Assembly (NCBI GenBank): GCA_951812725.1
Contig: OX638330.1
Span: forward strand, 2,294,001-2,358,000
From: an uncultured Caldilineaceae bacterium
Lineage (GTDB): Bacteria; Chloroflexota; Anaerolineae; Caldilineales; Caldilineaceae
DNA length: 64,000 nt
Reading direction: 5' to 3'
Shown here one piece after another: positions 1-11,272 of this stretch. Position 1 is the first letter of the stretch; each line of letters starts with the position of its first letter. The notes beneath the pieces were generated by a model. It ran no database searches. It worked only from the letters and a program-made list of their open reading frames with translations, and was not told where the DNA came from. A program made the translations under genes and the position numbers.

Positions 1-534
1 CGGTGCTATACGAAATACTTCGGGATATTGCACGCTTGTGATGGTGTCGTTCCAGGTGTTGGCCAGAACGATGGGGATGCCATAGTTGTGGGCGACCTCC
101 TTGGCGACAACGCCAACTGAGCTATGGTAGCCGCCGGCAATCGCTACCACACCGTCCTGGTTGATGAGGCGCTCGCTGACGGCGGCACCGCGCTCTGGCA
201 AGCCTTCGCTGTCGACGACAATCAGTTCAACGGGCCGGCCCAGTAGTCCGCCGCCGGCATTGATCTCGTCGGCGGCAATTAACATTGCTGCGCGCATTGC
301 CTCACCGCCGACCACTGAACCCGGGGCCGAGAGAGGGAAAAACGCGCCGATTCGAATGGGATCCGCGTCTACTTCCTGTCCTGCTTCGGTCTCCGTTGAT
401 ATATCTGCTTCCTGCGCTGAGCTGTCTGATTTAGTGGCTTCCGTGGATGTCGTTGGCTGCCCGCATGCCGCAATGGCCAGGGTCATCAATATCAGGATAG
501 TGACGTAAGCAGGTCTAACTCTCTTGAAACTCAT
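1..534 (-). CDS. ABC transporter substrate-binding lipoprotein, branched-chain amino acid type (partial, C-terminus outside window)
   Basis: The reverse strand encodes 178 residues from an ATG at 534 and runs off the window at base 1. A clean AAGGAG lies 6 nt before the start. The N-terminus is a lipoprotein signal peptide (hydrophobic stretch, then ALAIAAC with Cys near residue 20), followed by a Ser/Thr/Glu-rich spacer of about 30 residues. The mature domain begins with IRIGAFFPLSAPGSVVGGE and continues with AADEINAGGGLLGRPVELIV, which is characteristic of the periplasmic-binding fold of Leu/Ile/Val-type ligand-binding proteins. By family knowledge it delivers amino acids, amides or similar small ligands to a membrane ABC permease. 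No permease or ATPase is visible in the window, so the ligand cannot be assigned. Confidence 0.85.
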   Translation of the reverse strand, partial: MSFKRVRPAYVTILILMTLAIAACGQPTTSTEATKSDSSAQEADISTETEAGQEVDADPIRIGAFFPLSAPGSVVGGEAMRAAMLIAADEINAGGGLLGRPVELIVVDSEGLPERGAAVSERLINQDGVVAIAGGYHSSVGVVAKEVAHNYGIPIVLANTWNDTITSVQYPEVFRIAP

Positions 535-613
535 TCTGTACTCCTTGGATTGGGCATGGGAGATTCTAATCGGAAGGCGGTTAATGTCGGTAGAGAGGTT
601 AAGACAGATCCGT

Positions 614-1546
614 TTAACATTCCTCACTATGGGTTTGACGCCGATCGCTTTTCGGAAAGGCAGCCGTTCCGTATTTGGGCATTTTGCTTTGGATTATTTT
701 ATCACGCAGCGCGGTAGGTAGGCGTTCCAGCCAGCGTCTGAAGACAGCGTCGCGGCCCACCAGATAACGTGCCTTGGGCCGGGGAACCGAAAGAATCATC
801 TGTACTGTTTGGGCAACCTTGTCAGGATCTACGCCCCGCGGTCGTTCCAGGGACTCGGTCATCATTTCAAGCAGAGGGCCATACATTTCGAAGGCACCCG
901 GCGGATATTTGCGCAGCGTCTTTTCCGCGTAGTAGCGGGCCTTTTCCCAAATGTCAGTGTTAATTGCGCCCGGCTGAACGGAGACAACGTCGATACCCCA
1001 GGGTCTCAGTTCGAGCCGCATCCCGTCAGTGAGCGCTTCGAGCGCGAACTTGGATGCGGCGTAAGATGACATAAGTGGCGTCGAACTGAAGCCGGCTTCC
1101 GAGCTTATCATCACTATCCGCCCCTGCGCCTTCCGCAGAAGTGGAATCAACGACTGGGTTACTGTCAGCGGCGCAATCGTGTTGGTCTCCAGGACCTGGC
1201 GAAAGTCGGCGGGATCCAAGAATTCGAGGAGACCACCCCCGGCAATACCGGCGTTGTTTATGAGGCCATGGAGACCGTTGCCGCCCACTGCCTTGGCCAC
1301 GACGCGCGCGGTCTCCTCAACCTGGATGGCATCGGTCACGTCGAGCGGGACAGTCTGAAGTCGTGCGGAGGCATCGCTTTGCAACCGGTTGGCATCGCTA
1401 TCTTTACGAACGGTGGCAAAAACCTGCCAGCCGGCGCGGTCCATGCGTAAGGCGCAGGCGCGTCCTATCCCGCTGGAAGCGCCTGTGACGAGCACTGTCT
1501 TAGACTTTTGGTTCCGCATCTCCCCTGTCGCGCTTTGTCGTACCAT
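614..1546 (-). CDS. SDR family oxidoreductase
   Basis: A 310-residue classical short-chain dehydrogenase. The Rossmann dinucleotide motif TGASSGIGRA is near residue 20, NNAG follows at about residue 97, and the catalytic Ser and YxxxK are present as SSYAASK. An Arg in VFATVRKDSDA, after the second strand, hints at NADP preference (inference). The C-terminus (RYLVGRDAVFRRWLERLPTALRDKII) resembles retinol-dehydrogenase-like or DHRS-like SDRs that act on lipid carbonyls. The start at 1546 has GGAAAG 4 nt upstream; an internal ATG about nine codons later is also possible. It is the most downstream member of the minus-strand SDR/MaoC group. The substrate is unknown. Confidence 0.85.
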   Translation of the reverse strand: MVRQSATGEMRNQKSKTVLVTGASSGIGRACALRMDRAGWQVFATVRKDSDANRLQSDASARLQTVPLDVTDAIQVEETARVVAKAVGGNGLHGLINNAGIAGGGLLEFLDPADFRQVLETNTIAPLTVTQSLIPLLRKAQGRIVMISSEAGFSSTPLMSSYAASKFALEALTDGMRLELRPWGIDVVSVQPGAINTDIWEKARYYAEKTLRKYPPGAFEMYGPLLEMMTESLERPRGVDPDKVAQTVQMILSVPRPKARYLVGRDAVFRRWLERLPTALRDKIIQSKMPKYGTAAFPKSDRRQTHSEEC

Positions 1547-1671
1547 TGGACTTTCCGTGGGCGTCGGGAAGAGGGCTATTCCCCTACTCTCTAATCGGAC
1601 AGCAAATGACGGGACTCTGTATATGATGCCCCTAACTCAGATTCCCGTACCTAGTGCATTATGCTCGCGAC

Positions 1672-2508
1672 TCAGATTCCCATTCCGCCGGTAACTTCGA
1701 GTACATGGCCAGTGATATAGGAAGCGAGCGGCGAGGAGATCAGGACTATGCCCGCCGCGGCCTCTTCAATGGTTGCCGGACGGCCAAGGGGGATGCGAAG
1801 TTGGATGTCCCTGTCGAGCAGCGCCCGGACTTTGGCGGGAATGCCCAGTTGGACTTCATGCCCATCGATTTCTATTGCCTCTTCTTGCGTCTCCTGGGGG
1901 CGGGTCAAGCGGGTGTCGATGAAGCCGAAGGCAACAGCGTTGCAGCGGATACCCAGCCTACCCCATTCCTTGGCGATGGTCTTGGTCAGTCCTACGATGC
2001 CCATCTTGCCGGCGGCATAGTTGACCTGACCTATGTTACCGTGGAGGCCGGACGTGGACGAAACATTGACGATGCAGCGGTTGCTGAGCGAGGCGCCGGA
2101 ATCCAGTTCGGCGGTAGCCGCGGTACGCAGATAGGGCGCTGCCGCCCGGATCATGCGAAACGGTGCGGTCAGATGGACGTCAATGATCGCCTGCCACTGT
2201 TCATCGGACATCTTATGCGACATGCCGTCCCAGGTGTATCCGGCATTGTTGACCAGGATATTCAGCTGGCCGTAGGTGTCTACGGCTGTTTGCATGAGTC
2301 TTGCAGGAAAGTCGGGCTCGGTTACATTTCCGGCAACTGCGATGGCATGGCCGCCTCCTGCTGTAATGGCATGGACGGTCTCCTCCGTTGCGGCGGCGTC
2401 GAGGTCGTTCACGACGACGTTGGCCCCTTGTTGCGCGAATAGGAGGGCGGCGCTGGCGCCGATTCCCCTTCCTGCTCCGGTTACTATTACTGTCTGGCCG
2501 CTAAACAT
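1672..2508 (-). CDS. SDR family oxidoreductase, 3-oxoacyl-ACP reductase-like
   Basis: A 278-residue classical SDR starting MFSGQTVIVTGAGRGIGAS. The cofactor motif TGAGRGIG, an NNAG motif, the catalytic serines in NVSSTSG and the YxxxK motif (NYAAGK) are all visible. After the catalytic helix there is an insert of about 30 residues (TRPQETQEEAIEIDGHEVQL) compared with the usual 245-250 residues. The C-terminus ITGHVLEVTGGMGI is the usual closing segment of FabG-like enzymes. It lies upstream of the previous SDR on the same strand and, before the IS insertion, was probably continuous with the MaoC and SDR genes further upstream. A role in reducing or oxidising a 3-hydroxyacyl or similar substrate is inference. 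Confidence 0.85.
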   Translation of the reverse strand: MFSGQTVIVTGAGRGIGASAALLFAQQGANVVVNDLDAAATEETVHAITAGGGHAIAVAGNVTEPDFPARLMQTAVDTYGQLNILVNNAGYTWDGMSHKMSDEQWQAIIDVHLTAPFRMIRAAAPYLRTAATAELDSGASLSNRCIVNVSSTSGLHGNIGQVNYAAGKMGIVGLTKTIAKEWGRLGIRCNAVAFGFIDTRLTRPQETQEEAIEIDGHEVQLGIPAKVRALLDRDIQLRIPLGRPATIEEAAAGIVLISSPLASYITGHVLEVTGGMGI

Positions 2509-2538
2509 GGAAAGTTGACATTCGCTGATTGTTGACTA

Positions 2539-3742
2539 ATGTAGATCCCAAATGAGATCAAGAGTATTGGTCAAGGGTGCGTATGTTGTGGTAGAACCAT
2601 CTGACAGACTCGCTTTATGTAAGGAAAGGAAGCAAAGATGGTTCGACCGGATATGGAAAAATGGGGACAGACGCTGGCTGACTTGCGGGTGTTGTCGGTG
2701 GAAGCCAAAGATGCCCGCAGCCGGGAACGTTTTCTGGCGTTGTATATGATCGCAAATAAGCAAACGAGTGCCTGTGCTTGGGCGCGGGAAATCGGACGCA
2801 CCAAAGAGACAGTCTTGAATTGGGTACATCGCTACAATCAGTTTGGGCCCAAGGCCGTGTTCTATCGTCATACGGGTGGACGTCGCCCTTTTTTAGCCCG
2901 GAGCAGGTCAAGCAACTCGTCAGCGTAATCTGTGAGACGGAACCTGTAGAGCATGGCCTGCCCGGTCATGGTTGGACGTTGAAAAAGCTGCGGCGCTGGC
3001 TCAAGCAAGTCATGGATTGCAACCCCGCTCGCAGCACGCTGCACCGGATTGTGCAAGCAGCGCAGTTGCGCTGGAAAAAGTGCCAAAAAGTGCTCAAGAA
3101 AGCCGACCCACAGAAACGTGCGGCCTTTATGGAACGCTTTCAAAGGTTGTATGAACAACTCTGTCGCCAGGAACGCCGTTTGATCTATATTGATGAAGCC
3201 CACATCCACCGCGATATGGATTTGGGCTACACCTGGACCGCAAAGAACAAGATTGCTTGGCGTATGAGTGACTCTGCTCCGCTCTCTGATCGCATTAACT
3301 GGTATGGCGCCTACGATTTCGGCGCCGGACAGTGTTTCATCTGGAACGAGGGCAACTGTAACAAAGAACACACGATTCAGTTCTTGCAGCGCATGGTTGA
3401 ATGGCTGGCGGATGAACCGGGCGCAGTCGTCATCATCTGGGACGGCGCCACCTGGCATCGAGCAAAGTCCGTTCAGGCTGCTGCCGCCAAACTCGGTCTC
3501 ACTCTCATCCCGCTGCCTGCCTATAGTCCCGACCTCAATCCGATCGAAAATCTCTGGCGCTGGATGCGAGAAGAAGCCACGCACAACCACTGCCATCAAT
3601 CCATGCGTCAACTATTCGATGCCTGCAAAGCCTTCATCGACCGTATCAATGCCCATCCATTCCAGGTCGTAACTCGTCTATGGCCTAAATTTGAACTCAA
3701 CCCAGAGTACGAAAAACTCTTGATATCAAATTGAACTTACAT
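2539..3742 (+). mobile_element. IS630-family insertion sequence, complete, about 1204 bp
   Basis: The ends are imperfect terminal inverted repeats at 2539-2568 (left) and 3713-3742 (right, inverted). They agree at about two thirds of positions, including ATGTA at the tips and ATCAAGAGT at the inner ends. The element is bounded by a TA dinucleotide at 2537-2538 and at 3743-3744, the TA target duplication expected for the IS630/Tc1-mariner group. Joining the flanks restores gttgac-TA-gttccg. It lies in the gap between the SDR starting at 2508 and the MaoC gene ending at 3762, so no coding region is broken, although it may split an operon. It contains one transposase split over two frames. Confidence 0.88.
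2638..3734 (+). CDS. IS630-family transposase, orfA/orfB joined by -1 programmed frameshift
   Basis: Frame 0 starts at the ATG at 2638 (AAGGAAG 5 nt upstream) and alone ends at 2928. It encodes a helix-turn-helix DNA-binding region (SACAWAREIGRTKETVLNWV). The second frame, -1 relative to the first, carries the catalytic domain to 3734 with the DDE triad in YIDEAHIH, IIWDGATWH and NPIENLWRWMREE. The junction is at 2889-2895, where TTTTTTA sits in the X XXY YYZ phase for tandem -1 slippage. The fused product would be about 365 residues, normal for IS630 transposases. A free-standing orfB start at 2778 would lack the HTH. An inactivating indel cannot be excluded, but the correctly phased heptamer argues for programmed frameshifting. 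Confidence 0.85.
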
Positions 3743-3761
3743 TAGTTCCGTTTGTTTCATT

Positions 3762-4241
3762 TCAGTCTTCATCAAAATACAGGCGTGACACCATCTCAGC
3801 CACGCAGGTTGGCTTCTCGACGCCCTCTACTTCAACGGTAACGTTGTGGATCAGCTGCAAACCGTTCCCTCGGACCTCCTCGACCGACTGTAACTGCGTG
3901 TGCGCGCGAATGCGTGTCCCGGCCAATAGAGGATGAGGGAAGCGCACGCGATTCAGTCCGTAATTGACGGTTAGCGCAATGCCGGGGTACTGCGGCTTGT
4001 CAGGCTCGACCATTCCGGTCAGATGCGGGATGAGCGAGAGTGTAAAGAAGCCGTGGGCGACCGGCGCGCCAAATGGCGACTCACGTGCAGTTCGCTCGAC
4101 GTCGACATGAATCCATTGATGATCCAACGTCGCGTCGGCGAAGCCGTTGATCATTTCCTGTGAAACTGGGAACCAACCGCCGACTCTGGGCTCGGCGCCC
4201 ACTTTCGACTGCAGATCTGCTAGTGCCGCTTGTCGGGACAT
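3762..4241 (-). CDS. MaoC-like (R)-specific enoyl-CoA hydratase / NodN-type hotdog protein
   Basis: About 159 residues from the ATG at 4241, which has GGAG 6 nt upstream; a second ATG four codons earlier is less well placed. The hotdog-fold MaoC signature is clear: DATLDHQWIHVD near residue 37, followed by SPFGAPVAHGFFTLSL. Asp and His of the D-x4-H motif are the catalytic pair in R-hydratases. The C-terminal VTVEVEGVEKPTCVAEMVSRL is typical of the single-domain NodN/MaoC branch. It lies 34 nt downstream of an SDR on the same strand, which suggests a hydration plus oxidoreduction pair acting on acyl thioesters (inference). Confidence 0.85.
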   Translation of the reverse strand: MSRQAALADLQSKVGAEPRVGGWFPVSQEMINGFADATLDHQWIHVDVERTARESPFGAPVAHGFFTLSLIPHLTGMVEPDKPQYPGIALTVNYGLNRVRFPHPLLAGTRIRAHTQLQSVEEVRGNGLQLIHNVTVEVEGVEKPTCVAEMVSRLYFDED

Positions 4242-4275
4242 TCTTCTCTCCATTTCAATTGCGTAGATTGGGGCG

Positions 4276-5025
4276 TCATGCGGTCATGCCGCCATCCAGG
4301 TTTATGGCCTGTCCGGTAACGAAACGGGACTGTTCCGAGCAGAGCCAGGCGATTGCGTCAGCGATTTCTTCGGGTTGACCGAAGCGGCGCAGGGGGATGC
4401 GTTCCAGCATTTTTTCCGCTCTGCGGGGATTGTCGGCGATCATCGGCATGAACAGGGGCGTCTCGGTGTAGACCGGACAGACGGCATTGACGCGAATGTT
4501 GTGTCTTGCGACCTCCTGGGCGGCGACGCGAGTCAGACCGATGACGCCGTGCTTGGAGACAGTGTAGGCGGACTGGTTAGGGAGTCCCTGTTTGCCGGCA
4601 ATTGAGGCGATGTTGACGATAGCTCCGCCGGAGCCGGTCATCAGCCTGATCTCTTCCTGCACACAGTAAAAGACACCGGAGAGGTTGACGGCCAGCACCT
4701 TTTCCCAGCCGTCGTGCGGATAGTTCTGGAGCGGTTGCCAAGGGCCGCCGATGCCTGCATTATTGACTGCGTAGTCGAGGCGGCCAAAACAGTTGACCGA
4801 CTCTTCAACCATCCGGGCCACTGCCACCGGGTCCGACACATCACATTGGACGAACAGCCCTTCGTTGCCGAGCTCCTGCACCAGACGGATTGTCTCGCTG
4901 CCGCCATCTGCGTTCACATCGGCCGCGACTACTGAAGCCCCAAGTTGGGCAAAACGTAGCGCGGCCGCGCGGCCTATTCCAGACCCGGCACCGGTTATCA
5001 ACGCCACATGTCCTGTAAAATCCAT
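4276..5025 (-). CDS. SDR family oxidoreductase
   Basis: A 249-residue FabG-like SDR. Visible motifs are TGAGSGIGRAAALRF at the N-terminus, an acidic residue after the second strand (VVAADVNADG, suggesting NAD preference), NNAGIGGPW, the catalytic NIASIAGK, and the YTVSK tetrad residues. The C-terminal FVTGQAINLDGGMTA closes the fold. AAAGGGA precedes the ATG by 7 nt. The gene begins 15 nt after the end of the solute-binding lipoprotein gene and ends 34 nt before the MaoC gene, so all three are probably cotranscribed. The substrate cannot be read from the sequence. Confidence 0.87.
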   Translation of the reverse strand: MDFTGHVALITGAGSGIGRAAALRFAQLGASVVAADVNADGGSETIRLVQELGNEGLFVQCDVSDPVAVARMVEESVNCFGRLDYAVNNAGIGGPWQPLQNYPHDGWEKVLAVNLSGVFYCVQEEIRLMTGSGGAIVNIASIAGKQGLPNQSAYTVSKHGVIGLTRVAAQEVARHNIRVNAVCPVYTETPLFMPMIADNPRRAEKMLERIPLRRFGQPEEIADAIAWLCSEQSRFVTGQAINLDGGMTA

Positions 5026-5040
5026 TGCAAAGTCCCTTTT

Positions 5041-6450
5041 TCACCGTTCCGAGGTCTCAACGTCGTTGGGCGAGGACCCCGGGTCAGCGGCCTCAGCCAG
5101 TAAAGTTTCGCCAAGCTCCTGCATATCTGCCAGGAAATCCTCAGCCTCGACCTGGGCGGCAAAGAGATGAACCATTCCGCGGTTGAAGCCGGGCAGAAAA
5201 GGAGCAAAGCCGGGCGGAAACTGCCAGACCCTGGCGGCTGGTACGGCATCGGCAAAGGCTGCGAGATGGGGGAAAGTCTCAGTCCAGGCATCTCTTAACG
5301 ATGACTGGGCGGGCATCCAACCTCCGTCGTTTGGCAACGAGCCAACCACTTCAGAGCTACTGAGAAAAACTGCAAGCTCGAAGGCTTCGCTCTTGCGCGT
5401 TGAGCGAGCAGAGACGGCGAAGCAGCTGGTAAATGCGATCGAGGTGTTCAACTCGGCAGGCCCGGCAGGAAGGGGCGCGACCCCGTAGCGGTATGCTGGA
5501 AACTCACTGTCAAAATAGGGAACGATCCAGTTTCCCTCGAATGCGATGGCGCCTTTGCCCTTTCCCAAGACTTCTGCCGGCCACTCGCTGTTCGACTCAC
5601 CTGCATGCCCGGCGAAGTTTTCCCGAAAAATACGGATGTACCAGTCCAGTGCCGAGGAAGCGGCTGGTGACTCAAGTGCCATAGTGCCATGTTCGTCAAT
5701 AATTGTACCACCTGCTGCGTACAGCAAGGGAAGCCATCGAGAAAGGTCGGGGGCCTCGATAAATCCGAATCGGTTTCGCTCCAAGTCGGTCTGATTGACT
5801 GCAACCGACCACATGGTTTCCCAGTCGGTAGGGGGCGCCTGGCTTGCGGCAGCAAGTCCCTCGCTGTCATAGACCAGTGCCAGGGTCCGCACTTCGCGCG
5901 GCAAACAGTAACGCACAGGGGCTGCCTGGTCCGAGGGCCGTGTGAATGCCGCGGCCAGCTGCGGGGAATACCCCACCGGATCGAGAAGACCTTGTTCTGC
6001 GGGAGCCAGCAGTCCTTCGGCTACCAGTTCCGGAAAGAGGAAGCTACTTACTACTACCAGGTCGGGCGGATCTTCTCCCTCCAAGCGATCGCGAAGCTCC
6101 CGGTCGTAGTCGGCAGCGGAGTAGAGGTCAACCTGCAGCTCTTTGGCGGTTGCCCAGGTAGTTATCCGGCCCCGCAGAGCCTCGGTAACCTCGCCCTCCT
6201 CAGGGAGAAAAATGCGAAGAAACTGCGCCGCTTCATTGGACTCTTTCCCAAGTTGCAGAAAGGGCAGATCAGGAAAGCGAGGGCGTCCTGGCAACGCGTC
6301 ACAACCACTCAGAAAGAGTGTCAGCAGAAGGAGGCCGACTCTTGAATGAAGGCGCCAAGGGCGGAAGAGACAATCGGTTATTCCTCTCCTGGCGGCCCTC
6401 TCTACTCGCCTTCCCTCACTGTTGGCTATCAACGAACGCTGAATAGGCAT
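5041..6450 (-). CDS. Extracellular solute-binding lipoprotein (carbohydrate ABC type, family 1)
   Basis: A 469-residue protein with an N-terminal hydrophobic stretch and lipobox ([11 protein letters not shown], Cys near residue 50), preceded by an unusually long charged leader of about 35 residues. The mature part has extracellular-binding-protein family 1 features: [56 protein letters not shown] (ligand-cleft segment) and repeated Trp/Tyr near sugar-binding positions. It presumably captures an oligosaccharide for an ABC importer; no permease lies beside it. The ATG at 6450 overlaps the end of gcvH by 35 nt, so translation may be coupled. The real start may be further in, but no convincing in-frame alternative with a ribosome site is visible. 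Confidence 0.8.
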   Translation of the reverse strand: MPIQRSLIANSEGRRVERAARRGITDCLFRPWRLHSRVGLLLLTLFLSGCDALPGRPRFPDLPFLQLGKESNEAAQFLRIFLPEEGEVTEALRGRITTWATAKELQVDLYSAADYDRELRDRLEGEDPPDLVVVSSFLFPELVAEGLLAPAEQGLLDPVGYSPQLAAAFTRPSDQAAPVRYCLPREVRTLALVYDSEGLAAASQAPPTDWETMWSVAVNQTDLERNRFGFIEAPDLSRWLPLLYAAGGTIIDEHGTMALESPAASSALDWYIRIFRENFAGHAGESNSEWPAEVLGKGKGAIAFEGNWIVPYFDSEFPAYRYGVAPLPAGPAELNTSIAFTSCFAVSARSTRKSEAFELAVFLSSSEVVGSLPNDGGWMPAQSSLRDAWTETFPHLAAFADAVPAARVWQFPPGFAPFLPGFNRGMVHLFAAQVEAEDFLADMQELGETLLAEAADPGSSPNDVETSER

Positions 6451-6808
6451 CTGCGTCCATCAGTTTGTCAAGACCGGCGGCATCGTTGACATCGATTTTC
6501 AGGAACCAGGCGCCGTAGGGATCGCTGTTCACCAGTTCGGGCGTATCGATCAACTCTTCGTTGACCTCGACGACGGAACCGGATACCGGCGCGATAATAT
6601 CCTCAGCGGCCTTGACCGATTCGACGACTGCGACAGCCTCACCGGCGGAAACGGCGGCACCTATCTCGGGTAGTTCGACGAAGACGATATCGCTCATCAT
6701 GTCCTGGGCGGCATCGCTGATGCCCACGACTATCGTGGACTCTTCCTGCCTGACCCATTCGTGTGAATCGGCATATTTCAGGTTATTGTCATAGTGGTAG
6801 GATGCCAT
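6416..6808 (-). CDS. gcvH: Glycine cleavage system H protein
   Basis: 130 residues from the ATG at 6808, fixed by AAAGGAGG 6 nt upstream; the longer frame to 6832 lacks a site. The lipoyl-domain core is intact: YADSHEWVR at the N-terminus, [21 protein letters not shown], then [11 protein letters not shown] with the lipoylated Lys at about residue 66, and the C-terminal GAWFLKID segment. Length is the usual 125-130. GcvH shuttles the aminomethyl group between P and T proteins and can also be an intermediate in lipoate transfer. No gcvT, gcvP or lipoyl synthase is in the window. It starts 71 nt after ileS and is probably the third gene of the alaX-ileS transcript. Confidence 0.95.
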   Translation of the reverse strand: MASYHYDNNLKYADSHEWVRQEESTIVVGISDAAQDMMSDIVFVELPEIGAAVSAGEAVAVVESVKAAEDIIAPVSGSVVEVNEELIDTPELVNSDPYGAWFLKIDVNDAAGLDKLMDADAYSAFVDSQQ

Positions 6809-6879
6809 AGAGTTCCTCCTTTGCAACGCCAAGCGTCCGTGTAAGGTTTGGTGTATTCCATGTGAGTTAGTGCATTTGA

Positions 6880-10095
<3,216 letters not shown>

Positions 10096-10132
10096 TTCAG
10101 AGTCCCTTGTGTTGTCTGTAAACGGCGCCAAA

Positions 10133-10879
10133 CTATTCCTGGGCTTCGCCAATCTCCACATAGATACGCTTATTTATGGCGCCTTTGCTGCGGTAGTCGA
10201 CAACTCGCATTGCGCCGACTTCACTGGTGTTGCCGGCATGCGTGCCGCCGTCGGCCTGAAGGTCCAGTCCCACCAGCTCTACGGTGCGTACTTCGGCGAT
10301 CTGTTTTGGCAGAAGATTGATTTTGGTTCGGATCAGATCCGGTATCTGGAATGCCTCTTCGCGGGGCAGTAGCCTGGTTTTCACGGGTCGGGCAGCAGCA
10401 ATTTCGGCATTGCACTTTTGCTCAATCGCCGCCACCAGGTCAGCGCTCATGGCCTCGAACTCGAAGTCCATGCGACCGCTACCGGGCTTCATGTCGCCGC
10501 CGGTGACGGAGGCACCGTAGTCTCGCCAGACGACACCGCACAAGATATGCATGGCGGTGTGGGTGCGCATCAGGAGGTAGCGGCGCTCCCAATCCAGCTC
10601 GCCGTGAACTTTTCGCCCTGGCGCGAAATGGATCGACTCGCCCTTCATTCCGTCGAGCGTGTGCCAGATTCGGCCGCGCTCCCGCTTTACTTTGCTTACG
10701 GTGAGCCGGCGGTAGTCGATGGTCAACCAGCCGACATCGCTGGGCTGGCCGCCGCCGCCGGGGTAGTAGGCGGTGCTGTCAAGCGCTATGCGCAGCTTTC
10801 CATCTTGTTTATCGACAGCTGTAATGACGGCGTCGAATTCGCGGATATAGGCGTCGTCGTAAAAGAGCTCGGCAGTCAT
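10133..10879 (-). CDS. Alanyl-tRNA editing protein, AlaX family
   Basis: 248 residues from the ATG at 10879, with GAGGAA just upstream. AlaX proteins deacylate Ser- or Gly-charged tRNA-Ala in trans, using a zinc site related to the AlaRS editing domain. Visible are the N-terminal YYPGGGGQPSDVG (the 'GGGQ' segment of the AlaX/AlaRS-C family), the first zinc motif HTAMH near residue 104, and the second motif in LQADGGTHAGNTSEVG. In that second motif the usual Cys of CxxxH is Asp (D-G-G-T-H), so one zinc ligand is changed. It lies directly downstream of the T-box and 37 nt before ileS. Confidence 0.9.
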   Translation of the reverse strand: MTAELFYDDAYIREFDAVITAVDKQDGKLRIALDSTAYYPGGGGQPSDVGWLTIDYRRLTVSKVKRERGRIWHTLDGMKGESIHFAPGRKVHGELDWERRYLLMRTHTAMHILCGVVWRDYGASVTGGDMKPGSGRMDFEFEAMSADLVAAIEQKCNAEIAAARPVKTRLLPREEAFQIPDLIRTKINLLPKQIAEVRTVELVGLDLQADGGTHAGNTSEVGAMRVVDYRSKGAINKRIYVEIGEAQE

Positions 10880-10930
10880 AAATTCCTCGTTTCGGTCGTT
10901 GGGCCGAAACCTTCTAACAGTCAACAGAAT

Positions 10931-11237
10931 GAGAAAGCCCGACCCTATAATCAGGGACGGGCTGAAAAGTCCGCGGTACCACCCTGCTTTCCGGCCACCT
11001 GGCCGGACCGCTCTAATGCCAGCAAACGCTTTCGCATCCTGTCTGGCCGTGAAGATAACGGTTCACGACACCGGCGAATCCTACTAAGCGAAATGTTGGC
11101 TTTTCGGGTCACAGCTCAGGAGTGATATTCGCTGCCACAGGGGTCCGCCCGGCTTCCACCTAACCCGGGCTCGCTGGGGACTTGGCGACAGTTACTCGTC
11201 TCCGTCAACGCCGTTGCTGCTCTCAGTTGAGCAAATC
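10931..11237 (-). promoter_or_regulatory. T-box riboswitch leader, isoleucine-specific (alaX-ileS operon)
   Basis: Read on the minus strand, the leader contains the hallmark T-box sequence GGTGGTACCGCG at 10972-10983, followed at once by the intrinsic terminator. The apical part of Stem I is recognisable as AGCGAG, then a G+C stem and AGGTGGAAGCC (about 11130-11180), matching the AG-bulge and distal-loop consensus. The specifier loop reads GCGAATATCACT; the ATC at 11124-11126 followed by A is the probable Ile specifier. The TGGT of the T-box would pair with an ACCA tRNA end, which fits discriminator A of tRNA-Ile. Uncharged tRNA-Ile should stabilise the antiterminator and switch on alaX-ileS. 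Confidence 0.93.
10936..10963 (-). terminator. Intrinsic terminator of the T-box leader
   Basis: On the minus strand an 11-nt arm beginning AGCCCG pairs with AGGGTCGGGCT across a six-base loop with one internal mismatch, followed by TTTCTC. It sits directly after the T-box sequence, as required for the mutually exclusive antiterminator. Confidence 0.88.
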
Positions 11238-11243
11238 GCGGCA

Positions 11244-11272
11244 ATTGTAACTCTCAGAAAGGAGATTGTCAA
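11244..11272 (-). promoter_or_regulatory. Sigma-70-type promoter of the T-box operon
   Basis: On the minus strand TTGACA (11267-11272) and TACAAT (11244-11249) are separated by exactly 17 nt. Transcription would begin near 11237, just before the Stem I region of the T-box. The -35 overlaps the stop codon of the upstream CNNM/CBS gene. Confidence 0.8.
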
